DNA from: Coriolopsis trogii
Lineage: Eukaryota > Basidiomycota > Agaricomycetes > Polyporales > Polyporaceae
NCBI GenBank assembly: GCA_020543525.1
Contig: JAHYIO010000037.1
Span: 310,001 to 374,000 of the forward strand
Direction of reading: 5' to 3'
DNA: 64,000 nucleotides
This document shows positions 34,903 through 47,017 of this stretch, piece by piece. How positions within the stretch are numbered: the stretch's first letter is position 1; each line of letters starts with the position of its first letter. Made by a program: the position numbers and the translations under genes. Below the pieces are notes generated by a model that worked only from the letters and a program-made list of their open reading frames with translations, did not search any database and had not been told where the DNA came from.

Positions 34903-36580
34903 TCAGATCACCGGGGCGCCGTTGGTGTCATAGTACTTCTTCCAGCGCTCTTCCAGAACCTCCGCCGGCCACCGCTTTCTAACTTCGTCAGCCCGTGCCC
35001 TCAGCTCCTTCGCGATCGGCGCCCACTCCCTCACAAGTTTCCCGCCCTTTTTGACGATTTCGCCATCGACGAGAACCATCTCGACGTCCTCACTCGACGC
35101 GTGGAACACGACCCCCGTGATTGGGTCGGCTGCCCCGGCGAGATTGACCGAGTTTGTGTCGAAGACGAGCAGATCGGCACGCTTTCCGACTTCTACGGTG
35201 CCGATGAGATGTGCTAGGTTTAAGGCCTCTGCGCCGCCGAGGGTGCCTAGGCGGAAGACGTCGACGCTGTTGTATTTGTTGTGGAACGGCGCTGTCAGCT
35301 TGTTCAGATGGATATGCTCGTGGTCGTGAGCGCGGGACCACTGCAGCTGCACGCGCATCTGCGTGAAGATGTCGCCGCTGTTGATCGAGAGACAGTCCTG
35401 CGGTCATCCGGTCCATTCAGCACCAGGTGATTGCGGATTTCGGTATGGTCATGACTTACCACGCCCAAACCACACTTCACACCCCTCCTCAGGGCGTCGA
35501 GCGCGACTGGGTTGCCGTGGGCCATGCCCATCTCATCCTCCGGTGTGGCCCCGATAGCAGCCCCGCTCTCCTTCAGCGCCTTCCACATCTCGTCGTCCAC
35601 CGCCGGCCGGTCCGCAAGCACGTTGCAGTGCGAGAAGAGGACGTCGGGACCCAACAGTCCCGCGTCCCGCCAAGTGAGGATGCCGTTGCCTTTGACAATG
35701 TGCGCCGTAATGGTGCGAACGTTGTGCTGCCGCGCGTACGCGATGAACTCCTGGTGCACCGATATGTCCCCGCCTCCATACCCAATCGCGTCGTACGCAA
35801 GGCCAAGCGTGACGCGCCCGTCGGGACGCAGCTTCCCGCCGTCGGCGGAACCCCACTCTTTGATTTTCTCCCGCTGCCAGACGGCGGCTGCGGCCTCGTT
35901 GGCGAACTGCATGGTGGGGAAGAGCTCGGAGGGCTGGCTCTGCCGGGCGGGAGCCCAGACGACGCGAGCTCCGGACTCGACGGTGGCCTTGAGCGCGGCT
36001 TCGGCGTGTGCGGGTGTGAGTGCGGCATGGTAGTGGTCGAGGATCGTCGTCACGCCGTTGTGGAGGGCGTCCAGGCAGCCTGCGAGGGTGCCGATGCCCA
36101 CTTCCTCGGGGGTGAGTGTTCCCTGAACGGACCTGGAGAAATCACTGCTGAGCAAAGTCTACAGATAAATAGTAAAGGAATATAAGTCTACCAGGACATC
36201 TTGACCAAGTATTCTGTCAGCAGCCAGCTACATATATATGAGTGGGTACAGAACAACACATGTCATCATAAACAATCCACGCACTCGCACTGATTAGCCC
36301 GCAAGACGGTCATGAAGACATGTCTGCACAAGTATGTCAGCCACGGAGGATGAAACAGCATCAACAATGACGAAGCTCACCTATGGGTGTCGACAAACCC
36401 AGGAGTGATCCATTTGTTCTGGCAGTCGATTACCTCCACACCCGAATCGGGAGCGATGTCCGGTTCGATGCGGGTGATGGTGTTACCCTCGACGAGCACG
36501 TCTGCCTTGTAAACGCGGGCATCCTCGCTGCCCTGCACGCAGGTCGCGATGATGCCGCCCTTGAGGAGATACTTCGTCAT
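34903..36580 (-). CDS. Amidohydrolase family protein (chlorohydrolase/deaminase type), tandem copy B
   Basis: Paralogue of copy A, same strand and same intron positions. The ATG at 36580 starts MTKYLLKGGIIATCVQGSED. The HxH motif is again split by an intron after THR. Ligand segments TITAHIVKG, VLFSHCNVLAD and CGLGVD with LSINSGDIF are all present. The C-terminal segment reads GTVEVGKRADLLVFDTNSVN and the protein ends YYDTNGAPVI. Differences cluster around the presumed substrate loop: copy B has AYDAIGYGGGDISVHQ where copy A has SYDIITQGPPSAHQ, and HVFMTV where A has HVHMTV just after the metal motif. Probably active, with altered specificity possible. Confidence 0.9.
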
Positions 36581-37641
36581 GCTGCAGAGTGATCAGATGA
36601 AGAGCAGATACCGATAGCACCGAGATGTAGAGTCGGGTGGGAGGGTCTGCGCTCATCCCTAGGCTTTATATATCATTGATCTCTCCTGACCAGCCCCATG
36701 GTGTAATTAGATCATGGACACCCGAGCGACGCGCTGTTGACAGATTGCTTCTCCAGGATGAGCTTGGTCAGCTGGCGTGCGACGAACGGGCATGGTTCGC
36801 ACAAGGTCTATGGAGAAGCCAGGGCGAGCATGAGACCAGGTACATACAAGAAAAGATAGATGACCCAGCTGGAGCACCGGCTCGCATGAGCATTGGAAAA
36901 TTTGTTCTGGGCAAGCATATGCATTTTGCACTCGGGGGCGCAGTTGGTGTCGGCGTTGATGTGGGTGTGTGATACTTATGCCAAGTCCGAACGCTAGGCC
37001 ATAGAGGGGAACACCCTCGGCGAACTTGGAAGCTCCCTGCATGCGTTAACCACCATATAGTCACATCTGTCCGAGAACACGGGACAAGTGTCCCATGAAG
37101 AGCATTCTCTAACCCTTGTTTACGTTCACGGTACAAGGAGTTGTGAGTGGGTTACGTGGTGATACACCCCATATGCTGCATATCGACCGACTGTAGAGAA
37201 ATGACATGTTTGTCACTACTATGCTAGTCCCTCTGAGATCCCGGTCGGAAACCCCACAAGAAGTATTTCACCTAGAGAACCCAAGAGCACATACTTACTC
37301 AATGTAAGTACTAGTGGATGCTACTTCAGTTATAATTCGATAGTCAAGGTCGCATTCGTGTTATCGACATCAATGCCCACTCGACTATGTATACGTCGAC
37401 ATCCACACCGGTTTCCTGCACTCAAGTCGGTACATGCCAAGATGGTTTATCAAAAGTCTGAGACGGTCGCGTCGCTGTGTATTGCTATAATTTACAATGA
37501 TAATGTCGTCTCCCGTATTCGACCTACGTTATGCAGCGACAGTCCATGAAATGCGTCGATATGTATGTGAAGATAAGAGGATGCAGAATCTAAGATGATT
37601 GTGATGGATGGGTTGATATCTGTTCATGTATTATTGCTTCA
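36581..37641. other. Intergenic region with no supported gene
   Basis: 1.06 kb. AT content is higher than in the flanks, open frames are short and none has a domain. It holds the promoter of amidohydrolase copy B and the 3' end of the HVA22-like gene. Confidence 0.5.
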
Positions 37642-39714
37642 TTACTGAGTCTTCCCTTTCGCAGCCGCACCAGCCACCTTCCGCCCGGATGCCACACTCA
37701 AGGTGCTCGTGCTCGGCTTCTTGACAGGCAACGCTGAGGCGCGCTCCTTGCGTGCGGTAAACTCCTTGCGAGCAGCAACAACGCGAGCGGAGGGAGGTCG
37801 AGTGACGGCAGGCCGAGTATTCTTCGTTCTCGCACTCGGAGCCCGGATCGTGCCTTGACTGTCGCCCCGCTGAGGCTTCGGGCGAGCCACTCGTGTGCCG
37901 GTAGTGCGTTTGAGTTTGTAGTCAGCGACGGGGACATTCTCGTCGGTCTCGTCGGCCACAGTATTCTCCGCAGCGTCCTGTAAAGCCTTGCCGCGGCGCC
38001 GACCGACGGTACTGGAGCGCGATGTATCGCCGGAGACGGTGGGCTCGCCAGTGGCGGCGGCCTTACTAGCAGGGACGTCGACCGAGAACTTCACGTCGTC
38101 ATCTGCATAGCGAGAAGGGAGGCGTCGCTTCTTCCCTGGGGATGGTCCATCTGGAAGAGAGAAGGGGTCGGTGGACGCGACAGAGTTTGTCCGGGTCCGG
38201 AGAGACGAGCCGTCGTCAGTGGTGCTGAGAGCCGTGGACCTGCTGACTTGTGAGTCGATCGAAAATGCGGCCCTCATACGCGGAGGTGTAAGCATGAGGT
38301 CGTCTAAATAATCCTCGTCGTCCTCCTCGTACCGGCCTCTACGCCGCTTGGAAGGTGTTCGGAGGGTGGTATTGAACATGTCCTCATCCTCGTCGTCGTC
38401 CATGTCGCTACCAAATTCGTCGTCATTGACCCTTTCCGGTGCCTGCCCTTCCCCGTCCACGCTCATCTCCGTCTCAGAGTCAATGGCAGCGGTGGGCCGA
38501 GTATCGTGTGTTTCTAATGTTTGTGATCGTGGTTGCGATGTTTGTGTTTGTTGAACCCCTTGCATGTGGTTTTCGTCGCTCAAGTCGCCATCGGAGCCGG
38601 GGTTCCGGGGCTCACGCGGCAACAGGAGCGACTTGCGAAAATCCTGCCGGGTCTCAGGGTTCTCTTCATCATCTTCATCTACTCCAGAGAATTGCGTGCC
38701 TCCACCGGCACGGACAGGGCGAGGAGCGACAATAGATGCCTCACCGGAGAACAACCGCGAGGATGCAGGGAGAGGTGTCGGGGGGTAGGCCGAAGGGAAA
38801 GCGGGATACTGTCGCCAGTCTTCCGAACCTGAAGGAGAAGCAGCAGCCTCCAGACGTTGCTGGCGCTCTATCGGAGGCGTTGGTAGGCCAGAATGAGGGT
38901 TGAGGGCGATGTCTTCGGCATACGCTGAAGCAGGGGGATGCCAAATCTTGGGAGTCGGGGTGGTGGAATCAGAACGCACAAAGGTTGATCGTGTCTGCTT
39001 CACCGAGCCAGTCGACATATCCCGCGGAGCAGCGGGACGCGCATCCCCACTTGCTTCCGAGGCGTACGCCCGATGAGCAGAAGGACGAATTTCCGCACGA
39101 TGTTCATCTCGATGCCACGTCTGAGGATCGGCCTGTGGAGGATCCAAGGCCGAAGTCCACCGGCGATAGAATCCGAGGACGTAATTGACTGGGATCGAAG
39201 CGACTAGAACCATAAGGTCGCCAAAGGACGCTAAAGCATCGAAAAGGGCATCCAGAGGTCCGGAGTAAGGCTTGATGAGAGGTCGGAGGACGTGTAAGTA
39301 AATGGGTTCTGCCCCCTAGTTAGGCACCAGCACTATTAGGCCACAGCATGGGTAGCAAGGGACACCACTTGCCTTGGCACGAGTCAAGAGGAAGAATAGG
39401 ATAACCAATGACTTGAGCTCGCTGTAGAAGGGCACAAAAAGCCAAACAAAGGCCTCCACCCATCGTTCATACATTATGTAACAGGACTGACAGCCTCTCA
39501 GCATAGACCTCAACTCGGTTATGCCACAAGCACTCACCCAGACCAACCAGACAGTCATACAACCCTTCATTGCTCGCTTGCGCTGGCTCATGGCGCGCGC
39601 ACTGGGCTGACCACCATTCCGTGCAGACGGCGGAGGAAGCCGAAGGGTCTTGAATGTCTCGAAGACGTTGATGAATACGTAGGCCAGTCGAAGGGCTGGC
39701 ACCACGAGAGGCAT
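37642..39714 (-). CDS. TB2/DP1/HVA22 (REEP/Yop1-like) protein with long disordered tail
   Basis: HVA22/REEP proteins shape ER tubules, and REEP1-4 link ER to microtubules. Three exons: 39714-39538, 39486-39373 and 39315-37642, in frame, 654 residues. Exon 1 has a hydrophobic segment with VFINVFETFKTLRLP and MTVWLVW. Exon 2 reads CYIMYERWVEAFVWLFVPFY then SELKSLVILFFLLTRAK, and exon 3 begins GAEPIYLHVLRPLIKPYSGP: the HVA22 domain signature. The second intron (39372-39316) uses a GC donor (AAG/GCAAGT). After about residue 150 the rest is acidic, Ser/Pro-rich and disordered, with a basic KKRRLP region and a Lys/Arg/Ala-rich C-terminus suited to binding microtubules or acidic partners. Usual family length is 180-300. 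Confidence 0.9.
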
Positions 39715-40137
39715 GATGTGAGGACGCGGGGATAAACCAGAATACCAGAGAGATCACGAAGTCGAAGGAAGGGACTCCTGTCCCAATGGTCCCGTCAGTT
39801 GCTAATATCCCAGAGTACGTGGGGTCGTTGGCGCATGAACCGATGGAATCGTGGTCAAGACGTCGAATAAGAGGTGCAAAGCGGGGGAGTGCAGAGTGTC
39901 GTGTGAGCTGGTATGTGGTCGATGAAGAGGAGAATAACGTGGCGGTCGATTTGAGGGTTCAAATAGGCAGACGTCGGTGGCGGCAAGTCGCGTCCGGACA
40001 CCGACGCGTGCCCACCGCGAGGCAGAACCAGACCGCGTGAGTGCTGACGTAAGACGCGTCTCTCTCCCGCCACCTTCGAGCACTCCTTGCACCCCCTCAC
40101 CAGCACCCCCTCGACCTTGAACGTCTCCTGAACAAAC
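39715..40137. promoter_or_regulatory. Divergent promoter region, HVA22-like / BUD31
   Basis: 423 bp between divergent ATGs. No extra gene or clear TATA box is seen. Confidence 0.5.
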
Positions 40138-40803
40138 ATGCCCAAAATCCGCACAACAAGGACAAAAAAGCCCCCAGAAGGGTTCGAAGAGATCGAGAGC
40201 GTACGCCATCCCGCGTTTACTCTTGGTGCGCGTATACTGACCTACACCCTCCAGATTCTCGATGACTATGCAAAGAAGATGCGAGATGCGGAGAACGAGT
40301 CCCACGAGGGCAAACGCAAGACTGAATCCTTGTGGCCAATTATGCGAATATCCCATACGCGTTCACGGTACATCTATGAGCTGTACTACAAGCGCGAGGC
40401 TATTAGCAGGGAGCTCTATGACTGGCTTCTGAAGGAGGGGTATGCAGATGCGAAGTGCGTAAGGAACTCTTGCTTCTCGACTTGATGGCTTATCTCAGCT
40501 CACGTGGCAACAGCCTCATAGCGAAATGGAAGAAGGCTGGCTATGAGAAACTGTGTTGTCTGCGGTGCATCCAGACGAGGGTGAGTTTCATTACCGTTCA
40601 CCGATGCTTGCTGCTAACCGCCCGAGTTGCATAGGACATGAATTATCAGGGATCAACATGCATCTGCCGAGTGCCCAAGGCTCAGTTGCGGCAAGGCACC
40701 GTTGTTGAGTGTGTCCACTGTGGTGCGTCCTATTCTCGCCTTGCCTCCTCCCCATGTTGACAGCTACTCTGCAGGGTGCCGTGGGTGCAGCTCGGACTCA
40801 TAA
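40138..40803 (+). CDS. BUD31: Pre-mRNA splicing factor BUD31/Cwc14 (G10 protein)
   Basis: A small zinc-binding protein of the NineTeen-complex-associated spliceosome core. The ATG at 40138 starts [20 protein letters not shown]; exon 2 continues [40 protein letters not shown] and [20 protein letters not shown]; exon 3 starts [20 protein letters not shown]. The Cys-rich C-terminus ([25 protein letters not shown]) carries the zinc ligands and ends at 40803. About 145 residues, the standard length. At least four introns. Confidence 0.96.
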
Positions 40804-41671
40804 ATGTTACCGGTACCTGTATTTGTAGAAACTTCCTTGCCTTTCCCCTGTGAGTTGCTGCTACATGTTGTGTCCTCCCCATGTTTTCCATCGTCTTGTG
40901 TTATAATACGGTGACCACTCCGAAAGTGTGGCACAATATCTCTAGGCGCTGCTTAATGGAAGCACGGGTTGACCGTACCCGTTTTGAGTATCGCATATTC
41001 ACACTGCGCCCTTGCTGCGCGCGCCGAGTGATTCGTGGATGACATTCAATGCTCTCTTTACGTCCACTTTTTCCAATGTCGCATTGGCTATACAAATTCC
41101 AGTGTGACCAGGGGTTGATGGCCACGGTAAAGCGAGTGATGAGAGAGGGTCTGAGACACGCACTGGCTGATTTTCGCAGGTGCGAGGATGACGGACAACG
41201 TCGAGCACGATGGCGACGCCCCGACGTATGCACCCTCCCCGCCCCTCGGCTAAAGACGCCCATAACTTGAACACATCGCGCTTGTCTCGAGCTCGTCATT
41301 CTGAACGTAGGCTTGAGATTATACTCCTCGTCCTAGCCATACTACTACAAAAGCTTTTGTGTCCTGGCTACGTAGGCATTTGGCTCGACCAATCTGTGGC
41401 GTCGGTACGGACGCTGAAATCGAGTGCAATTGCAAAAGAAAGCTCAGCATCTCAAGTGCCAAAAGTGGTGGCTGGCAGCCCCTCGCCAAGCTCACCATAC
41501 AGGGGGCTCATGATTGGCGATAGCGCCGGCGCACTTGTCACTTTCTGGGCGTCTACCAGGCACTAAAGTATACGCCATGTCCGTTACTTGGCCCCTAGAC
41601 ACCTCTTTCCCTCCTACCACCAAGTCCAGTGGGAAACCGCTCGTCTCCTGCCATCTCCGGGACTTACCAGT
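40804..41671. other. Intergenic region upstream of the K+/H+ antiporter
   Basis: 868 bp. Short open frames only. The right end should contain the antiporter promoter and 5' UTR. Nothing else recognised. Confidence 0.5.
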
Positions 41672-44600
41672 ATGGCTGGATTCTCTGACGATGTCATGCA
41701 TCTCGCAAAGAGAGCTGCTGCGCCTGCGCAGGTTAGTCCCCTGTTCGTTGTAGCTGATGAACGACCTGACGAAATGCACACCAGGCGGGCGTCTTCGCTG
41801 GGGACAACCCCGCGGAATGGAACATGCAAGACCCTATACGTTTATGGGTCATTCAAGTCGGTGAGATATCTTGCATATGATGGCAGTACACTTTGTTCAT
41901 AGCTATTGCCATGAACAGTTATTATTGTCGGCGTAACCCAACTGCTTGCGCTCCTCCTTGCCCGTATCCGCCAACCTCGGGTTATAGCGGAAGTCATCGG
42001 CGGTGTTATCCTTGGACCATCCGTCATGGGCCACATCCCCAATTTCACGAACACCATCTTCCCGACAGCCTCCATGCCCTCTCTCAACCTTACTGCAAAC
42101 ATCGGACTTCTCCTGTTCCTCTTCATCGTCGGTATGGAAATAGACACCCGGGGCGTCCGGCGCAACGCCAAGGCGTCTTTCGCTATATCGGTCGCCGGTC
42201 TGATCATTCCGCTTGGTCTCGGAGCCGCTCTCGCAGTCCCCATCTACCACGAGTTCACTGATGGATCGCAGAACTTTGGATACTTCATCCTCTTTGTTGC
42301 GGTCGCCATCGGAATCACCGCATTCCCTGTCTTGTGCCGCATTCTCACCGAGCTCAAGCTACTGGATACGACTGTTGGCGTCGTCGTGCTCTCCGCCGGC
42401 GTGGGCAATGATGGTAAGAGCGACTTATCCGCATATATCCGTGCGTCAAAATTCAGCTCACAATTCACTGCTTAGTCGTGGGATGGGTGTTGCTTGCACT
42501 GTCAGTCGCGCTTGTCAATGCGACGAGCGGTCTTACTGCGCTGTGGGTGTTGTTGACGGCAATCGGCTACGTTCTATTCGTTTGCATACCCTTGCGGTGG
42601 GCCTACCGCTGGCTCGCGAAGAAGACGGGAAGCCTCGACGCCGGTACGCCATCTATGGTGATGATGACTGTCACGCTCGGCCTCGTCTTCGTCTCTGGCT
42701 TTTTCACGGATATCATCGGCATCCATGCGATCTTCGTAAGCACGTTATACATCCGTGTAGTGGCAGACTCTGATAAACCTTGCAGGGTGGCTTCTTGGCA
42801 GGATTGATTATTCCGAAAGACAATGGCTATGCTATCGCCCTCGTGGAGAAAATCGAGGATCTTGTCTCGATCCTACTATTGCCCCTGGTAGGCTCTCTAT
42901 TGGAGCTCATTCGCACGCACATACTGATCGCCTTGTAGTACTTCGCACTTTCCGGTCTTCGCACGAACTTGGGTCTTCTGGACACTGGGGTCACTTGGGG
43001 ATATATTGTCCTCATCTGCGTGGTCGCATTCTTCTCGAAGTTCCTTGGCTGTGGAATCACGGCAAAGTTGACAGGCTTCAATCTACGCGAGTCTGGGGCT
43101 ATCGGTACCCTGATGAGTTGCAAGGGGTGAGTATTAAGTCCGCTCTTGAATCGAGGTCCCACTCACGCTGTATTGTAGCTTGGTTGAGCTGATCGTGCTC
43201 AACGTTGGTTTCTCCGCCAACATCCTCGATGGCCGCACATTCTCCATGTTTGTTGTGCACGCGCTGGTGCTGACATTCATCACGACTCCGCTTACCCTCC
43301 TCTTCTATCCGTCCAAATATCGTGTGAACGCTGATGCTCTCAACAACAACGCCAGCCGTGCGTCGTTGAAGGAGGAAGGTGGTGCAGGTGCACCGAGGGA
43401 GGACCTCCAGGTAGCGCTCAAGACCCGATTTGCTGTGATCGTCGACCGAATCGAGCAACTCCCGGCAATTATGACGCTCACACAACTCCTCCAATCGCCT
43501 TCCTTGGCTGGCCCTGTCCCCGGAAGCTCGAGCTCGTTGTCCGGTGCTTCCAAGAAGACGTTCTCAGATGAGAAGGCGGCATACGACGAGCTCCCCCATA
43601 GTCGCCCCACTGCGTCTTCGCAGATCACTGTCGACGCCCTCCGTCTCATTGAGCTGACGAACCGCACGTCAGCGGTTTTCAAGTCTCAAGCCGCGGACTC
43701 GCTCATCCACAGCGACCCCATCCTCGCCATCTTGAAGACTCACGGCTATCTTAACCGCATGGCGGTGTCTACGTCGCTCGCTGTCGTAGGCTACGAAGAA
43801 ATGTCGGACAACGTTGCCCAGCATGTCCGGTCGACTGGCAGTCAGATGGTCATCCTTCCTTGGACGAGCGGTTTCGGCGAGGAGGACGCTCCTCAGACCC
43901 CCGCTGCAAACGAAGGCTTTAGCGCTGCCTCACCGTTCGACGCACTCTTCCAGCAGAAGCGGGAACGGGACCACAGCGCCGTGGCCGCACACTCGCACTT
44001 TATCCGCAGTGTGTTCGCGCAAGCTCCTGCCGATGTCGCCCTTTTCTGGGATCGAGGTTTCCCGCAAGCGTTCGAGAGCGGCGCGCAGTACCACGTCTTC
44101 ATGCCGTTCTTTGGTGGACCGGACGACCGCGCTGCGCTCACATTCCTTGCGCAGCTGTGTACGAACGCGTCCGTGACGGCGACTGTGGTCAAGATGAAGA
44201 AGGTCGGGGCGGACGAACTCACGCCGCTAAACTCGATTGAACAGGCGAAGCTGGAAAATTTGGCGAACAACACTGTGCACAGCGTGAGTTCCCATTTGAG
44301 ACGGACATGAGGGTCTTCCATTGATATGACATGTTGCAGACGGTGTTCCCAGATACGGTCTATGGTGCCCTGAATACACAGACCCGGCTCGCGTCGGAGA
44401 CAGCCGACAGCATCCTTTGGACCAGGCTCAAGACTTGCGCCGTGCCTGAATTTGCCGAAGCACTGTCCCGCATCACGTTCGTGGAAGAGACGTCGAGCAA
44501 GCCGTTGCACACCATCGTCGATCTCGCTTCACGCTCGGCGCTCGGGCAAGCACGCCAGGTCGTCGTTGTCGGACGCTCGCGACGAATGGCTGTGGATTCG

Positions 44601-44750
44601 CACCAGGTCGAGCTGCAGGAGCTCTGTGCGGCGCGGAACGAATCGCTGGGGACGGAGCTTCCCAAGACGCTGGGGCCGGTTGCATGTGCGTTTGTAGCGT
44701 CGGGCTCGAACGCGAGCCTGCTTGTCGTACAGGCTTCTCAGAAGGTGTGA
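41672..44750 (+). CDS. KHA1: K+/H+ antiporter of the CPA2 family (Kha1-like)
   Basis: A cation/proton exchanger of Golgi or endosomal membranes. The ATG at 41672 starts MAGFSDDVMHLAKRAAAPAQ. The transport domain follows: VIIVGVTQLLALLLARIRQP, RVIAEVIGGVILGPSVMGHI, ANIGLLLFLFIVGMEID, GITAFPVLCRILTELKLL, VVVLSAGVGND (the ND pair of the ion site), HAIFGGFLAGLIIPKDNG and LVELIVLNVGFSANILDG. The cytosolic C-terminal half (from about 43330) contains two universal-stress-like segments, including QLLQSPSLAGP, LAILKTHGYLNRMAVSTSLA and VVVVGRSRRMAVDS. About eight exons, roughly 870 residues, close to yeast Kha1 (873). Confidence 0.95.
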
Positions 44751-45400
44751 AGGATTTCGAGGCCGCCTTATGTGTCAAAGCACCGTGCCATATTGCCCAG
44801 CTACTCACGACCATTTTACGATGTCACGATGTAATGTCCCGGTGTACATCTATAATATCTCTCATGCTTGTAACATACCCTCTATTCTGCCCTCCATCAC
44901 GTTACGCTTCGTCTCTATATAGGATCCATTCTGACCTGTTGTCGGCTTCTTTGTGGGCGTACTGTATCTGCACAAGAATAGACAGCGCGAAATCGTCCAC
45001 GCTCGCGGTCACGACACCGCGTCCTGCACAACAGCGGCTGTGCACGGGAATGCTCCCGCGGCCCGGAGACGCCCAAAGTGTTGTCCAGCTGGGGCTCTCT
45101 TTCTTCTCTCCATTCCGCCGTCGTCGAGGGTATCCTTGCACTCGCTTGTTCTCTCCCAGCGCGTCCAAGGCAGGGCTTGCTTCTTGGGTGAGTCCTATAA
45201 AGAATGTTGTCGCCCTTTGTCACTCTCCTGAGCCCTCCGCTCAGGAGCAGCCTGCTCTCCCAACGGTACGTCTCCTCTTTCTCCCTCCCCCACATCTCTC
45301 CCTCCCCTCCCTGGGTGCGCTCTGGTAGCGCATCTGTCCATCTGTCCCGCTCGTCCCATCTACTCCTACCTCTCACGTCTCACTACGTATTCGAACGCTG
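44751..45400. other. Intergenic region upstream of the tail-anchored protein gene
   Basis: 650 bp. The last 150 bp are strongly CT-rich (CTCTTTCTCCCTCCCC type tracts), typical of a fungal core promoter. No gene seen. Confidence 0.5.
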
Positions 45401-46516
45401 ATGTTCTCCATGGATCCCTACCAGGCCAAGCAAGCTTCCCCGCGCCACCAAGCCGACCACTGTCCCCAAGACGAGATGAGCCCAGGAGGGAGCCGCAAGA
45501 AGCCCGTTTGCCAAAAGTGTAGCATGCCTATGGCGGGCCACAAGCGTCCCTACGGGGCCCCCGTCTGCCCGCGCGACGAGGGCTCCCCGACGCCCCGCTC
45601 GTCGCCCTCGCTCTCTCATGCAGAGCTCCCGGAGATTCAGGAGCCCACGGACTCTCCGCCTCCGCCGCTCGTCGCGCCGTACATCAAGTCGCGCACGACG
45701 TCCAGGCCCGACATCGTCATCAAGCCCACGGCGTCGGGTTACTGGCATCGTAGTAACCCGCACTATGTCGATTTCGACCCACAGCCTAGCAAGCCTCACC
45801 ACATCGTCCCTGCCCGGCAGGGCTCATGGGTCTCGACAGAGAGTGCGAGTGGCTCGCACGGCTCTCCTGCTCGTCGACAGCTCCCTCCTGCGCGTGGAAG
45901 GTGCCCCGAAGTCGTCGACGTTGACGCTGAGGATGTCCAAGGTGGGGAGACGCAGGAGCATGAAGACGACGACCGTTCGTACGCCCCCGAGGACTTCACA
46001 GACACGCAGAGCAACGTATCCACCACCTCCTCCCATACCATCCTCAAGCGCGTCACCCGTGGGCTGTCCACTGTCATCGGGCGCAGCACGCCCATCGCCT
46101 CCCTCTACAACAGCCCCCGCGAAGCCGTGCCCGACATCACCTCCGCTGCCGAGGCCGAGGGCCTCTACGCCAGGGTCGTCCATCGCACCCGCAACGTGAA
46201 GGCGGAGCCCACCACGCCCACCCGCGACCACTCGTGGTTCGTCGCTGTCGGCCGGGACCGCAGCGCCGTTAACGCGCTCCTCAATACTCAGACGCCGAGG
46301 AAGTCCTCCCGCTCTCCAGCAGGCCCCGAGCCGGTCAGGGTCACTACCGAGCCTCCGGAGCCATACGACTTCCAGCGTGGGTTGAGCAGCGAGCGCAACG
46401 AGCGTATCGGGACGTTCCCCATGGACCCTGCCCGCATCCACGGGTCCTTCTTCGACACCCTCTTCGCGGGCGCCATCGGCGGGCTGGTCATGTTCTACTG
46501 CCTGTCGTCGCTCTGA
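45401..46516 (+). CDS. Predicted tail-anchored protein with N-terminal Cys motif, unknown function
   Basis: An intronless frame of 371 residues; the ATG at 45401 or 45410 could be the start. Near residue 36 it has PVCQKCSMPMAGHKRPYGAP followed by VCP: a CX2C pair, a GHKR core and a closing Cys-Pro, which could bind zinc. I recall this pattern from basidiomycete hypothetical proteins. The middle is disordered and acidic (EHEDDDRSYAPEDF), then a more ordered region (SSHTILKRVTRGLSTVIGRS, SLYNSPREAVPD, DHSWFVAVGRDRSAVNALLN). The protein ends in FFDTLFAGAIGGLVMFYCLS plus two residues, a single C-terminal membrane span, so insertion as a tail anchor is likely. Function unknown. Confidence 0.78.
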   Translation: MFSMDPYQAKQASPRHQADHCPQDEMSPGGSRKKPVCQKCSMPMAGHKRPYGAPVCPRDEGSPTPRSSPSLSHAELPEIQEPTDSPPPPLVAPYIKSRTTSRPDIVIKPTASGYWHRSNPHYVDFDPQPSKPHHIVPARQGSWVSTESASGSHGSPARRQLPPARGRCPEVVDVDAEDVQGGETQEHEDDDRSYAPEDFTDTQSNVSTTSSHTILKRVTRGLSTVIGRSTPIASLYNSPREAVPDITSAAEAEGLYARVVHRTRNVKAEPTTPTRDHSWFVAVGRDRSAVNALLNTQTPRKSSRSPAGPEPVRVTTEPPEPYDFQRGLSSERNERIGTFPMDPARIHGSFFDTLFAGAIGGLVMFYCLSSL

Positions 46517-47017
46517 TGGCGCAATCTGATTGCGACCATATGCACCGCCCACCCATGCGCTGCTCCCAGCGCAGCACAAAGAATACATCTCCGCTGTTGT
46601 CGTCGTTGTCGTCATCGTGTTGTTTCGTTCCGGATTGCTTTCAAGCTTCAGCAGACTATGCACAAATCTATGTAGATCCATGTAAATCCTTGTTTAGTGC
46701 TACACCCCTATGCCATCCATCTCTACTCTCGGACATGCATTTGGTGTGTCTGTGCACCTCCTTCCTGGAGAGATGTACATACACACCTCTGGCATGTCAA
46801 TCATGTCAAAATAAATACATATGCTTATGGCACACAGACAAAATTCGAAGCAAATAATCCACTTCAACCCTCACAACCCTGTCACAACCGCACTCTCCAA
46901 ATCATGATATTGTACAGACGCTAAAACTATCCCAGCAACGGAAAATCACCCGTTCCATTCGATGCTGCGAGATTCCAGCCAAGTGGCAAGTCCCAAAGCA
47001 GCGACGAAAAGAAAGAG
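46517..47017. other. Intergenic region 3' of the U2 gene
   Basis: 501 bp, AT-rich in the left part. It contains the 3' end of the tail-anchored protein transcript and, near 46990-47017, any 3' processing signal of the U2 gene. No protein gene seen. Confidence 0.5.

Noticed and set aside
34292..36550. Possible loss of a metal ligand in amidohydrolase copy B (HVF versus HVH)
   Set aside because: The metal-binding HxH is the preceding H-R-H, which both copies keep; the differing residue lies outside the motif.
45824..46681. 285-codon minus-strand open frame
   Set aside because: Antisense shadow of the tail-anchored protein gene, GC-rich third positions explain the open frame.
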